DNA from: DATFMH01 sp035267045
GTDB lineage: Bacteria; Bacteroidota; Rhodothermia; Balneolales; DATFMH01
Assembly: GCA_035267045.1 (NCBI GenBank)
Contig: DATFMH010000084.1
Location: 1 to 38,418, forward strand
Direction of reading: 5' to 3'
Length of the DNA: 38,418 bases
The position numbers and the translations under genes are program-made. Shown here piece after piece: positions 8,061 through 16,520 of the stretch. Positions within the stretch are counted from its first letter, which is position 1; each line of letters begins with the position of its first letter. The notes under the pieces are model-generated. The model was not told the DNA's origin and did not search any database. It saw only the letters and a program-made list of their open reading frames with translations.

Positions 8061-9347
8061 ATGATTGCGCATTTAATAACAATTGGTAATGAATTGTTAA
8101 TAGGTGACACTATTAATACAAATGCATCATGGTTAGGAAATATACTAACAGATAATGGTATTAAGGTCGAACGGGTTATAACGATAGGTGACGTTAATGA
8201 AGAAATCAAAGGAGCTATTAAAAACAGCTCTCTAAGAGCAGATGTTATAATTTTAACCGGTGGACTTGGCCCTACGCATGATGATATAACAAAAAAAGCC
8301 CTGCAGGAATTTTTTGATGTCGGTACTAAACTACATGAACCGACGCTCAATTATATCAAAAAATTATTTAAAAAGAGAAGTATCCCGTTTTCTGAATCTA
8401 ATTATCAACAAGCGGAAGTACCGGAAAATTGTGACGTCATGTTTAACAAATGGGGTACGGCACCCGGGATGTGGTTCGATGACGATGATATATCGATTGC
8501 TGTTCTTCCCGGAGTTCCGCATGAGATGAAAGATCTTACTCTTAATGAAGTGTTACCGCGTATCAAAAAGAAAATGGGTGCCGAAGGATATTATTTATCG
8601 CATTATTTCAAATTGGCCGGAATTGGTGAAAGCTCATTGAGTGATCTTGTTATAGGTAATGTCAATCGTTTCCTGGATAACGGGATATCCATGGCTTACT
8701 TACCCGGAGTACAAGGCCAGATGTTACGGTTGAGTTGTGTAAGCGGAACAAAGGAATCGGCGGAAAAAGTACTTGAACCGTTGCTTGAATACATAAGAGA
8801 AGCGGCTAAGGAGTATATCTATTCCGAAGATCCGGGAGATACGATAAGCTCGGTAGTGGGCAAGCTTTTGATGGACAATCAAAAAAACATAGCAACAGCA
8901 GAAAGTTGTACCGGTGGATTATTAGCAAGTTTGATAACAGATGTATCGGGCAGCAGTAATTATTTCGAAGGGAGTGTCGTTTCGTATTCCAATGAGTCCA
9001 AAATGCAATTATTGGGCGTCAGACAGGTATCACTGATTGAATTTGGAGCCGTGAGTAAAGAAGTAGCTTTACAGATGGCTAAAGGAGTGGCAAAGAAGAT
9101 GAATACGAAAATAGGCATATCAACTACCGGTATAGCGGGACCTACAGGTGGTTCACCAGAAAAGCCGGTAGGTACAATTTGGATTGGTTATTGGTCGGAA
9201 AAAGAGCATTTTGCAGTTAAAACACTATTGACGAAAGACCGATTAATCAATAAAGAACAAGCGGCAGTCATTGCCCTGGATATCATACGCAGGCGTTTGT
9301 TAAATATCGGCGCGTTACCTTATGCTTTAAAGCCCGAGTATCCGTGA
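8061..9347 (+). CDS. cinA: CinA-family protein (MoaB-like domain plus NMN deamidase domain)
   Basis: A full-length 428-residue CinA. The N-terminal half is a molybdopterin-binding-like COG1058 domain (TIGNELLIGDTINTNASWLG near the start, then ILTGGLGPTHDD at about 69-80). The C-terminal half is a PncC/CinA domain (TAESCTGGLLASL, then GSVVSYSN, and STTGIAGPTGGSPEKPVGT), which in characterised homologues deamidates nicotinamide mononucleotide in NAD salvage. The N-terminal domain of such proteins has ADP-ribose pyrophosphatase activity in some species. Its stop codon overlaps the GTG start of the next gene (GTGA), so the barrel gene is coupled to it. Confidence 0.95.
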   Translation: MIAHLITIGNELLIGDTINTNASWLGNILTDNGIKVERVITIGDVNEEIKGAIKNSSLRADVIILTGGLGPTHDDITKKALQEFFDVGTKLHEPTLNYIKKLFKKRSIPFSESNYQQAEVPENCDVMFNKWGTAPGMWFDDDDISIAVLPGVPHEMKDLTLNEVLPRIKKKMGAEGYYLSHYFKLAGIGESSLSDLVIGNVNRFLDNGISMAYLPGVQGQMLRLSCVSGTKESAEKVLEPLLEYIREAAKEYIYSEDPGDTISSVVGKLLMDNQKNIATAESCTGGLLASLITDVSGSSNYFEGSVVSYSNESKMQLLGVRQVSLIEFGAVSKEVALQMAKGVAKKMNTKIGISTTGIAGPTGGSPEKPVGTIWIGYWSEKEHFAVKTLLTKDRLINKEQAAVIALDIIRRRLLNIGALPYALKPEYP

Positions 9348-11338
9348 AATACAGAATACTTACCTCAATAATAATCCTATTCCTGTCCACGGTACGACCT
9401 GGCTGGGCTCAATTCAGGCCTGATACATTAAGAGCAAAGCCGGATACTGCGAAAAAGGTTAAAGTATATCGTATCACCCCTCTTAAATACTTTAAAGAAC
9501 CGGGATTTCAGTTAATATCTGATGACAGCTTAAAACGCTGGCAATTATGGACAAATCCGGTGGAATGGGAAAATCGCCAAAAAGGAGTGATCACACATCG
9601 TCTTGGTGGAATGGGGCGCAATAGTGGTTATTTGCTATTAGATCATGGCAATAATTACCGTAAAACATATTATGACGGTTATCTGATGGATAATCCGGTT
9701 ACGGGTACGTTCAACGCTACACGTTTACCACAACATATGTTATATCACTATTTCAGAAATACTGATGGTATTGATGCCATTGACAGGATACGATCGGAAG
9801 ATTTTTATGTCATAAAGCCATTGACAAGGGTTGATTACGAACAGTCCCGGTTTGGCTTAAGAAGCCTTGATGCCCTTGTAACGCAAAATATTAAGAGGAA
9901 ATGGAATGTGCTGGCAAGTTACTGGGGGAAAAGTGAAGACGGTGCGTATGAAAATGGTAAATTTGTGGGGAATCAGGCGAAGGGACGTGTAACGTATCAT
10001 ATGAATCATAAAATGGTTTGGGAAACATCCCTACTCTACAATGGATGGACTCTCGATCAATCGAATGGTTATCTTATTCCTGATATGTATACGTTCAATT
10101 TCGACAGATTGAACACAAGGGCTAAAGTTACGGGAGGTGGCCTTTCGGGAGGAGGGAAGCCAAGGTCGAAAGTAAGAAGTACAATACTGAAATCGACATT
10201 GTATATCCGGAAAGATACTTTACACAGATCCAATTTATCCCTGTCAGGTTATTACGATGTCTATCACCGTTCATACAGAAGCAGTGGAGATTCGACTTTA
10301 CTGGGGAATACTTATCAGGTATACCCGGCGGATACATCTTATTACAAAGTTAAAAAATTAGGTGTATCTGTAAGAAAAACGATATCACTGGGTCCTACAT
10401 TGCTCGATGTAAGCGCAGATATTAACAGGTTCAATGTAGTTGGGAAACAGTATCTTGCATTAACAAAAACTTTCTGGACAAAGTATAATCTATCGGCACG
10501 GAATGAATGGGATATATTTCATGCGGCCAAATTGAATTTAAGGGTAAGCCATTCATACCGCAGTGACGGGTTTACGTCACGCAATGCAGACGCACGATTC
10601 GACTGGCATGTTTTCAAAGGACTGAGAATACATGCTTCATTAGCAGCCGGATCCAGAATGCCAACAATTCAAAATCTGTATTGGAACTCTTTGAGTTTTA
10701 AAGGGAATTCCAGACTGAAAAAGGAACAGATCGAAAGAGGGGAAGCAGGAGTACGTATCCGGATATCTAATAACTTGCAGCTTGGATTTACAGCCTATGA
10801 CTCTCGTTATCAGAATCCGGTCGTATTGGGCTTGAACCGTAATTTTGAGAATATCGGCACTTATCAATCGCAGGGTGCAACAGCCTGGGCTAATTTTGAT
10901 AATAAATCTATAGAAATTGATTTATCCAGTACATTTCAACGTTTTAAGAGCACGGATGGCAGATTGGAAAACAGGTTACTCAATGATAGTGGTAATCGAA
11001 TGTGGGACAGAGTAGGTATTTATTGGAAAGGGTATGCTTTAAAAAGGGCCACCTACATTAAAACAGGTTTTTATACCATTTTTTCACCATTTTCCTATCA
11101 AAGCGGACATTATTATCCACAATTGGATATCTGGCAGTATATGAATGAAGATCAACCCATTCCTTACTTCTACCGGGTCGATTACGATCTTTCAGCCAGA
11201 GTGAGGTGGCTAATGATTTATATGCGTGTTGAAAATCTTCTTGATGGATTGGGACAGAGAGGCTACTTTGAAACAGCCGATTATCCAATGTCATCCCGGC
11301 GTTTTCGGTTTGGCATAAAAGTTATATTTCGCAATTAG
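9344..11338 (+). CDS. TonB-dependent-receptor-like outer-membrane beta-barrel
   Basis: A 664-residue exported protein. The N-terminus MKYRILTSIIILFLSTV followed by a WAQ cleavage region is a Sec signal peptide. Residues about 65-175 resemble a small plug domain (LLDHGNNYRKTYYDGYLMDNP, TRLPQHML). The rest alternates aromatic and polar residues as barrel strands and ends RRFRFGIKVIFRN, the terminal-strand style of TonB receptors. I see no clear TonB box, and the length is on the short side, so energised transport is unproven. The start is GTG at 9344-9346, overlapping the cinA stop by four bases. Ligand unknown; ftsX follows 42 bases downstream. Confidence 0.8.
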   Translation: MKYRILTSIIILFLSTVRPGWAQFRPDTLRAKPDTAKKVKVYRITPLKYFKEPGFQLISDDSLKRWQLWTNPVEWENRQKGVITHRLGGMGRNSGYLLLDHGNNYRKTYYDGYLMDNPVTGTFNATRLPQHMLYHYFRNTDGIDAIDRIRSEDFYVIKPLTRVDYEQSRFGLRSLDALVTQNIKRKWNVLASYWGKSEDGAYENGKFVGNQAKGRVTYHMNHKMVWETSLLYNGWTLDQSNGYLIPDMYTFNFDRLNTRAKVTGGGLSGGGKPRSKVRSTILKSTLYIRKDTLHRSNLSLSGYYDVYHRSYRSSGDSTLLGNTYQVYPADTSYYKVKKLGVSVRKTISLGPTLLDVSADINRFNVVGKQYLALTKTFWTKYNLSARNEWDIFHAAKLNLRVSHSYRSDGFTSRNADARFDWHVFKGLRIHASLAAGSRMPTIQNLYWNSLSFKGNSRLKKEQIERGEAGVRIRISNNLQLGFTAYDSRYQNPVVLGLNRNFENIGTYQSQGATAWANFDNKSIEIDLSSTFQRFKSTDGRLENRLLNDSGNRMWDRVGIYWKGYALKRATYIKTGFYTIFSPFSYQSGHYYPQLDIWQYMNEDQPIPYFYRVDYDLSARVRWLMIYMRVENLLDGLGQRGYFETADYPMSSRRFRFGIKVIFRN

Positions 11339-11380
11339 TAAATGCAGACAGAAGTCAATATTATTTATAAATAAAGAACT

Positions 11381-12265
11381 ATGAGTGTCAATTATGTAAT
11401 TAAAGAAGGTTTTGCAGGGTTTAAAAGAGCCCGGTTGGCATCGGTAACGTCTATTACCGCTTTAACCATTGCTGTTCTTTTAATAGGTATTTTGGTTCGC
11501 ATCTCTTTTAATGCATACAAAGTAGCTAATAATTTGAAGAATGCATTCAATGTGGAAGTGTTTTTAAATGATTTGGATAACAAGCAGACTAAAAACTTGC
11601 AAAAGCTGATTGCGAAGCAAAAAGATGTAGAACATATTACGTATATCAGCAAAGATAGTGCTGCCGCTATATTCAGGAAACAGTTTGGAAGTGAGGGGGC
11701 AAAATTAGCTGATTTAAAATTCCTGCCTGCGTCCTTTAGAATTGCACTGAAAAATAATGTACCTGTTGATGACATTCAGAAAATGATAAAAAAAATCAAA
11801 CAGTATAACGGGGTGGATGAAGTAAGCTTTAATCAACATTTGTTGAAACTGCTCAGGGCACGTGTTCGAACATTAGCAATGGCCGGTGGAGGAATAGGTC
11901 TCTTTATTATATTAGCGGCGCTGTTGCTGGTTTTTAATACCATACGCCTGACCATTTATGCAAAACGTTATTTGATAAAAGCCATGAAACTTGTGGGGGC
12001 CACTAATGGTTTTATACGCAGGCCTTTTTTGGTGGAAGGCATGTTTCAGGGGATATTAGCAGGGATATTTGCCATTGGACTTATGTGGGCTATTTTCAAA
12101 ATTGCGATACCATACTATTTACCACAAATAGGTGTGTTAGCATGGCCTTTAGGCAAATACTATTATCTTACGGGAGGGATGTTATTATTAGCGATCTTTA
12201 TGGGTTATTTTGGCAGCCGTATCGCAGCAAGGAAGTTTATTAAAGAAACGACGATAAGCAGTTGA
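11381..12265 (+). CDS. ftsX: Cell-division protein FtsX
   Basis: A 294-residue membrane protein of the divisome. It has the FtsX layout: one membrane segment near residues 24-44, an extracytoplasmic domain of about 115 residues with the typical VEVFLNDLDNKQ and VEHITYISKDSA elements, then three more membrane segments in the C-terminal permease region (GLFIILAALLLVFNTIRLTI, followed by MKLVGATNGFIRRPFLVEG). FtsX pairs with the ATPase FtsE and gates peptidoglycan hydrolases. ftsE is not adjacent in this window. The gene ends in a gene-free stretch with a 7-bp tandem repeat before the convergent fur gene. Confidence 0.93.
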   Translation: MSVNYVIKEGFAGFKRARLASVTSITALTIAVLLIGILVRISFNAYKVANNLKNAFNVEVFLNDLDNKQTKNLQKLIAKQKDVEHITYISKDSAAAIFRKQFGSEGAKLADLKFLPASFRIALKNNVPVDDIQKMIKKIKQYNGVDEVSFNQHLLKLLRARVRTLAMAGGGIGLFIILAALLLVFNTIRLTIYAKRYLIKAMKLVGATNGFIRRPFLVEGMFQGILAGIFAIGLMWAIFKIAIPYYLPQIGVLAWPLGKYYYLTGGMLLLAIFMGYFGSRIAARKFIKETTISS

Positions 12266-12404
12266 ACAGGGATCATTTAACAATGATCAATGATCAGTTA
12301 ACAATGTATCCCGTAGTGAAGCTATACCCCATTAAAAAAGGAACCCTAAAAAACAAAAATCAAAACTTATTTACTTGACAATGGTGTTTGGATCCAAAAA
12401 GTTT

Positions 12405-12446
12405 GCTAACTGCTAACTGCTAACTGCTAACTGCTAACTGCTAACT
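12405..12446. repeat. Tandem array of six perfect GCTAACT heptamers
   Basis: Six exact copies of the 7-bp unit GCTAACT run from 12405 to 12446. The last copy crosses the 3' end of fur and supplies its TAG stop codon (reverse complement of 12441-12443). Related words (GTTAGCAG, GTTAACAG) occur downstream of pgk near 34303-34330. A 7-bp unit is not a multiple of three, so changes in copy number would not alter the Fur protein unless the last unit is lost. Confidence 0.95.
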
Positions 12447-12953
12447 TGTGGTTTCCGTATCCCGCTTTTTATTGAGTTCCGATCTCTTTGTACAGGTATC
12501 AGGATTTTTGCATTCTCCGAAGAAATGGAGGGAATGACCGGCAATAGAGAAATCGTGAAGTTCTTCCATCAGTGTTTTTATCTCATATATGCGGGGATCA
12601 CAAAACTCCATCACAGCTCCACAGGTATTACAGATAATGTGATCATGTTGCTGGAACGAGTAAGCCCGTTCATAATAAGATTGATTACGGCCGAACTGAT
12701 GGCGTTGTACCAGGCCACATTCCACAAGTAAATCGAGTGTGTTGTAAACGGTGGCACGAGATACACGAGATCCCGTATTTTTCATACTGAAATACATATC
12801 GTCTGCATCAAAATGCCCGTCAGCACGATAAATTTCTTCCAATACCATGAAACGTTCAGGAGTGATGCGGTGATGCCGTTCTTTCAGATATGACCGGAAA
12901 ATTTCTTTAACTTCTTGTATTGTGTCTTCGCCTGCTGGTTTTGCCATAATCAT
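12441..12953 (-). CDS. fur: Fur-family metal-dependent repressor
   Basis: A 170-residue regulator. The N-terminal winged helix carries the RVSRATVYNTLDLLVECGLV recognition region (64-83). The dimerisation half has HDHIIC with His103 and His105, the structural-zinc pair Cys108-x2-Cys111 (CNTCG) and the second pair Cys148 and Cys154. Position 116, in VMEF, is Glu as in Fur; PerR has Asp there, so an iron sensor is favoured over a peroxide sensor. ATG occurs at codon 1 and codon 3, and either could be used. A palindromic candidate operator abuts the start. The stop codon comes from a tandem repeat. It converges with ftsX. Confidence 0.93.
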   Translation of the reverse strand: MIMAKPAGEDTIQEVKEIFRSYLKERHHRITPERFMVLEEIYRADGHFDADDMYFSMKNTGSRVSRATVYNTLDLLVECGLVQRHQFGRNQSYYERAYSFQQHDHIICNTCGAVMEFCDPRIYEIKTLMEELHDFSIAGHSLHFFGECKNPDTCTKRSELNKKRDTETTS

Positions 12954-13279
12954 TCACATTAGTTTTAGACTAATATAAGAAAAAATATAATCCGTTTTAA
13001 CTATTACCCATTTGTTAAACCACCCGTTTGAACCCATAAAATACTCTTCTAAAACAAGTGGTTGAACTAGAATCAAAGTATGAAGAAGTAAAAAAATCGA
13101 AAATAATTAATATAACATGGTGATCATTTACCTGATAACTATTAACTGGTCATTGATAGCTGTTAAACGGTTAGTATTTTTTTATAATTATATGGATATT
13201 TAGTACTTATATAGAGCACTTCTTTTAATTTTAGTTGTCACTATATTATAGGAGAAATTATTAATAAATAAGTACGTAT
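12954..13279. other. Divergent intergenic region, fur / acyl-CoA ligase
   Basis: AT-rich, no gene seen. Besides the palindrome next to fur it holds repeat-like words around 13118-13172 (TGATAACTATTAACTGG, GATAGCTGTTAA). TAGGAG at about 13250 is too far from the ATG at 13280 to act as a normal Shine-Dalgarno. Promoters for both divergent genes must be here but cannot be placed confidently. Confidence 0.4.
12958..12974 (-). promoter_or_regulatory. Candidate Fur box upstream of fur
   Basis: ATTAGTTTTAGACTAAT is a 17-bp palindrome with perfect 6-bp arms around a 5-bp centre. Read as a 7-1-7 Fur-type box the inner 15 bases match at six of seven arm positions. It lies four bases upstream of the first ATG of fur, so bound repressor would block transcription start or ribosome loading. 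Autoregulation is inference. Confidence 0.5.
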
Positions 13280-15160
13280 ATGCCAAGTGTCGTTCCGTTT
13301 GAGACTTTACCTGATTTATTTTGCAATTTATCTCACAAATATTCCAATAAGAGTAAAACGGTATTTGCTTATAAACCAGCTTCGCAGGAACCTTATAAGC
13401 CTGTTAATTGGGATCAGTTTACAGATGATGTTAACGCATTAGCTTCCTATTATATTTCCATAGGTATAAAAAAAGGGGATCGCATAGCCATATTAAGTGA
13501 GAATCGTTATGAATGGCCGGTGGTCGATATGGCGCTCCAGTTGATAGGCGCAGTTAATGTTGCATTATATACCAGTTTGCCTTCCAATCAATGTGAGTAT
13601 ATCATCAAGGATTCCGGTGCCCGTTTATTCTTTGTATCTACAGGTATACAACAGAAGAAAGCTTTGGAAATATTTGAGAACTGTGAGAATCTCGAACGCG
13701 TTGTTGCTTTTGATGAGCCGAAACAGAAGGCTTACAAAGAAGCTGATTTTATGTATATGTTTCCGGATGTTTTACAGGTTGGAAGAGAACAATTATCCCA
13801 AAATAAACCGGCTATAGAAGCAGCGGGAAAGAAAGTAACATCGGAAGATATGGCTACTTTAATTTATACTTCCGGGACAACAGGACAACCAAAGGGCGCC
13901 ATACAAACACATTATAATATTGTCAGTAATATTAAAGCTTGCCTGCAGGTCATTGAAATAACAGATAGTGATAGAACATTATCATTCTTGCCTTTGTGTC
14001 ACTCTTTTGAACGTACAGGCGGTTATTATGCGGTTTTGGCCGGTGGAGCTGAAATATATTATGCCGAAAGTGTCGATACCGTAGCGAAAAATATGGTTGA
14101 AGCCCAACCTACGATTGTCATCAGTGTACCACGTCTTTTTGAGAAAATTTATAACCTGATACAGAAAAGCCTGGAAGACGGACCGGATATCAAGAAAAAG
14201 ATATTTAATTGGGCCCTTGATGTAGGTAATAAATATGCGGAGGGTAAACGTGGTTTAACAGCTATACAGATGAAATTAGCTGATAAACTGGTATTTGATC
14301 AACTTAAGAAACGGACGGGAGGGCGGATTAATTTCTTCGTGTCCGGTGGTGCAGCGCTATCACCTGAGATCGGATCTTTTTTCATGGCTGCAGGCCTGAG
14401 GATTATTGAAGGATATGGTCTTACGGAAACATCACCGGTTATTTCGGTCAATCCGTTCAAAAAGGAAAGAGTTGGTACCGTGGGACATATCATACCAGGA
14501 GTCACTGTTGGTATACAACGTCTTGAAGATGGTAAAATAATTGCTGAAATCAGTGGTGAGGATTATCCTACCGAACTTAGTAGTGAAGAAGGTGAAATAC
14601 TATGCAAGGGTCCCAATGTTATGGTGGGATATTGGAATAAACCGGAAGCAACTGCGGAAATAATTGATTCAGATGGTTGGTTTCATACCGGCGACATCGG
14701 AAAATTCATCGAAGGTTATCTTCAGATTACTGATCGCCTTAAACATATGATATTAAATGCCGGTGGTAAAAATATTTATCCCGGTCCTATAGAAGATTTG
14801 CTGAAAACAAGTATGTACATCGAACAGGCTGTAGTTGTCGGGGAAAAGAAAAATTATATGTCTGCTCTGATAGTGCCGGATATCGAGCGACTGAAAGAGG
14901 TTGCTAATCAGAAGAAGATTTCATTTAATGATGATAATGATCTTTTAAATAACGATGAAATAGTTAAAATATTCGACAGAGAGATACGTGGATTTTCAAA
15001 AAGATTAGCTTCCCATGAGAAAATTAGAAAATACCGTTTATTAAATACCGTTTTTTCGGTTGAAACCGGAGAATTGACTCCTACACTGAAAGTTAAGAGA
15101 CGTATTATAGAGAATAAGTACAAAGACCTTATTGAATCAATATACGAAGAAGACAGGTAG
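13280..15160 (+). CDS. Long-chain acyl-CoA synthetase (AMP-forming)
   Basis: A 626-residue adenylate-forming enzyme that activates fatty acids with ATP and CoA. The motifs are in order: P-loop LIYTSGTTGQPKG at about 194-206, the substrate region LPLCHSFERTGGYYA, the GYGLTETSP adenine-binding motif, the GWFHTGDIG motif, and a C-terminal hinge LKHMILNAGGKNIYPGPIE. The overall pattern is the FadD15 / bacterial long-chain ligase type rather than E. coli FadD. No membrane segment is evident, so it is likely cytoplasmic or peripheral. The gene stands alone; no other beta-oxidation gene is near. It probably supports uptake or recycling of fatty acids into phospholipids. Confidence 0.93.
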   Translation: MPSVVPFETLPDLFCNLSHKYSNKSKTVFAYKPASQEPYKPVNWDQFTDDVNALASYYISIGIKKGDRIAILSENRYEWPVVDMALQLIGAVNVALYTSLPSNQCEYIIKDSGARLFFVSTGIQQKKALEIFENCENLERVVAFDEPKQKAYKEADFMYMFPDVLQVGREQLSQNKPAIEAAGKKVTSEDMATLIYTSGTTGQPKGAIQTHYNIVSNIKACLQVIEITDSDRTLSFLPLCHSFERTGGYYAVLAGGAEIYYAESVDTVAKNMVEAQPTIVISVPRLFEKIYNLIQKSLEDGPDIKKKIFNWALDVGNKYAEGKRGLTAIQMKLADKLVFDQLKKRTGGRINFFVSGGAALSPEIGSFFMAAGLRIIEGYGLTETSPVISVNPFKKERVGTVGHIIPGVTVGIQRLEDGKIIAEISGEDYPTELSSEEGEILCKGPNVMVGYWNKPEATAEIIDSDGWFHTGDIGKFIEGYLQITDRLKHMILNAGGKNIYPGPIEDLLKTSMYIEQAVVVGEKKNYMSALIVPDIERLKEVANQKKISFNDDNDLLNNDEIVKIFDREIRGFSKRLASHEKIRKYRLLNTVFSVETGELTPTLKVKRRIIENKYKDLIESIYEEDR

Positions 15161-15317
15161 GATTTAATCTTATTTAGTTTGTAACTTATTTTATATAAAA
15201 CATTTAAAATGTTGATGAGAATCTGTAAATCTCAAGAGATAAATAACAATACTAATTCAACATTAAACGTTTTTAAAAGTAGTATTTGAACAGACAACGA
15301 TTCAGAAGAGTCTATTT

Positions 15318-15662
15318 ATGGCTACACAAGAGAGTAATACTATAACATTTGATGAATTCCTGGAAAAATCGGATGTACCCGTTTTAGTAGATTTTTGGGC
15401 TGAATGGTGCGGCCCTTGTCGCCTGATGCATCCTATTCTACAGCGTATAGCGAAAAAGCTTTCAGGACAAATAAAAGTTATCAAAGTAAATGTGGATAAG
15501 AAACCGCAAATAGCGTCACGTTTTCAGATATTGAGTATCCCAACTTTGGTCCTTTTCAAAAATAACGAACCCATCTGGAGAACAGCCGGTGTAATGCCGG
15601 AAAACCAACTGGTGAGAGAGCTTGAAAGAGTGTTGAATTCGGACGGCAGCAAACACGCTTGA
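15318..15662 (+). CDS. trxA: Thioredoxin
   Basis: A 114-residue single-domain thioredoxin. The active site WAEWCGPC has Cys31 and Cys34, the conserved Asp of LVDFWA is at residue 25, and the cis-proline loop reads SIPTLVLF. There is no signal peptide or membrane anchor, so it should act in the cytoplasm reducing protein disulfides. It is 157 bases after the acyl-CoA ligase with no terminator seen between. A purine-rich AGAAGAG upstream may help ribosome binding. Confidence 0.93.
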   Translation: MATQESNTITFDEFLEKSDVPVLVDFWAEWCGPCRLMHPILQRIAKKLSGQIKVIKVNVDKKPQIASRFQILSIPTLVLFKNNEPIWRTAGVMPENQLVRELERVLNSDGSKHA

Positions 15663-15836
15663 TTGGAGCATGGAGCACAGGGCTGACTCGTCAGTGTTCT
15701 ATCAATTCTGCAAAGGATTCCTATCATCAGTCGTTTGATTGTTATTTATTTAAGAAAAAAACTTGTATTATAAAGCCGTTTATGATTTTAATAATGAACT
15801 GATCAGGGTTCATATTCATTTTGAAAAATTATTATT

Positions 15837-16316
15837 ATGGCTTATAACATTTTTTTGTACATACACATCATTTCATACATCTTGTGGTTAGCGGCTTTCG
15901 TGGGAAGCCTGATTTTTTATCAGAAAGTCAAAAGTAATGAAGGTACTCCGGATGAAAAAAAGTTTGCCCGTAAAGAACGTATGATAACGATGATGGGGGG
16001 ACATACTGCTATCCTTGGTATTTTAATTTCAGGCGGCGCCATGGTTTCCATTCCATCCGGGCCACAGTGGGGTTGGTTTCCGTTTCATGAATATGGGTGG
16101 CTGGCAACAAAACAAATCATATTTATTATAATACTGATCATAGTATTCGGATTATCAACTCCTGCGGGTTCAAAATTGAAGAAAATGATCAGGAAAAATG
16201 ATCAGGATACATTCACGGTTGAGCAGCGTAAGCAATGGCATAAAGCGTGGACGTATTCGTTTATCGCTTATTTGCTAGTGGTTGTTAATACTTATTTGGG
16301 ACTGTTTCGACCTTAA
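15837..16316 (+). CDS. Four-helix membrane protein, CopD/DUF2269-like
   Basis: A 159-residue integral membrane protein with four hydrophobic segments at about residues 4-28, 50-71, 92-107 and 138-156. Histidines lie in or at the ends of the segments (His10, His56, His84, His135). The opening YIHIISYILWLAAFVGSLIFY resembles CopD, HemJ and DUF2269-type proteins, some of which bind haem b. Whether this one binds haem or copper cannot be told from the sequence. It is followed by a strong palindromic terminator shared with the convergent protease gene. Confidence 0.65.
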   Translation: MAYNIFLYIHIISYILWLAAFVGSLIFYQKVKSNEGTPDEKKFARKERMITMMGGHTAILGILISGGAMVSIPSGPQWGWFPFHEYGWLATKQIIFIIILIIVFGLSTPAGSKLKKMIRKNDQDTFTVEQRKQWHKAWTYSFIAYLLVVVNTYLGLFRP

Positions 16317-16332
16317 AAAAGAATGCTTTTTA

Positions 16333-16372
16333 TAGAACGCGGATGACGCGGATAACCGCAGATATTTTTATA
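16333..16372 (+). repeat. Dispersed intergenic repeat, copy A
   Basis: The segment TATAGAACGCGGAT, then GACGCGGATAACCGCAGAT, closely parallels copy B at 25109-25148, which has the same ends with an insertion in the middle. It is non-coding and lies after the membrane-protein gene. Confidence 0.6.
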
Positions 16373-16463
16373 AAAGACGGTGAAAGAGGGTATACATACA
16401 TCCGGAAACAAACGGATACCGGATGAAAACCACATTCAACAAATCTGTGAAAAACCAGGGTAT

Positions 16464-16498
16464 AAAAAAGGGATCATGGTCACCATGATCCCTTTTTT
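16464..16498. terminator. Perfect palindromic bidirectional terminator
   Basis: Arms of 17 bases (AAAAAAGGGATCATGGT and its exact reverse complement) flank one central C. The A-run on the left and T-run on the right make it a rho-independent terminator in both directions. It sits between the convergent membrane-protein and protease genes. Confidence 0.92.
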
Positions 16499-16520
16499 AT
16501 GCTGCAAGCTAACTCAATAA

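Noticed and set aside
12405..12446. Short tandem units as a possible CRISPR
   Set aside because: The units are 7 bp, directly abutting, with no spacers; it is a microsatellite-like array.
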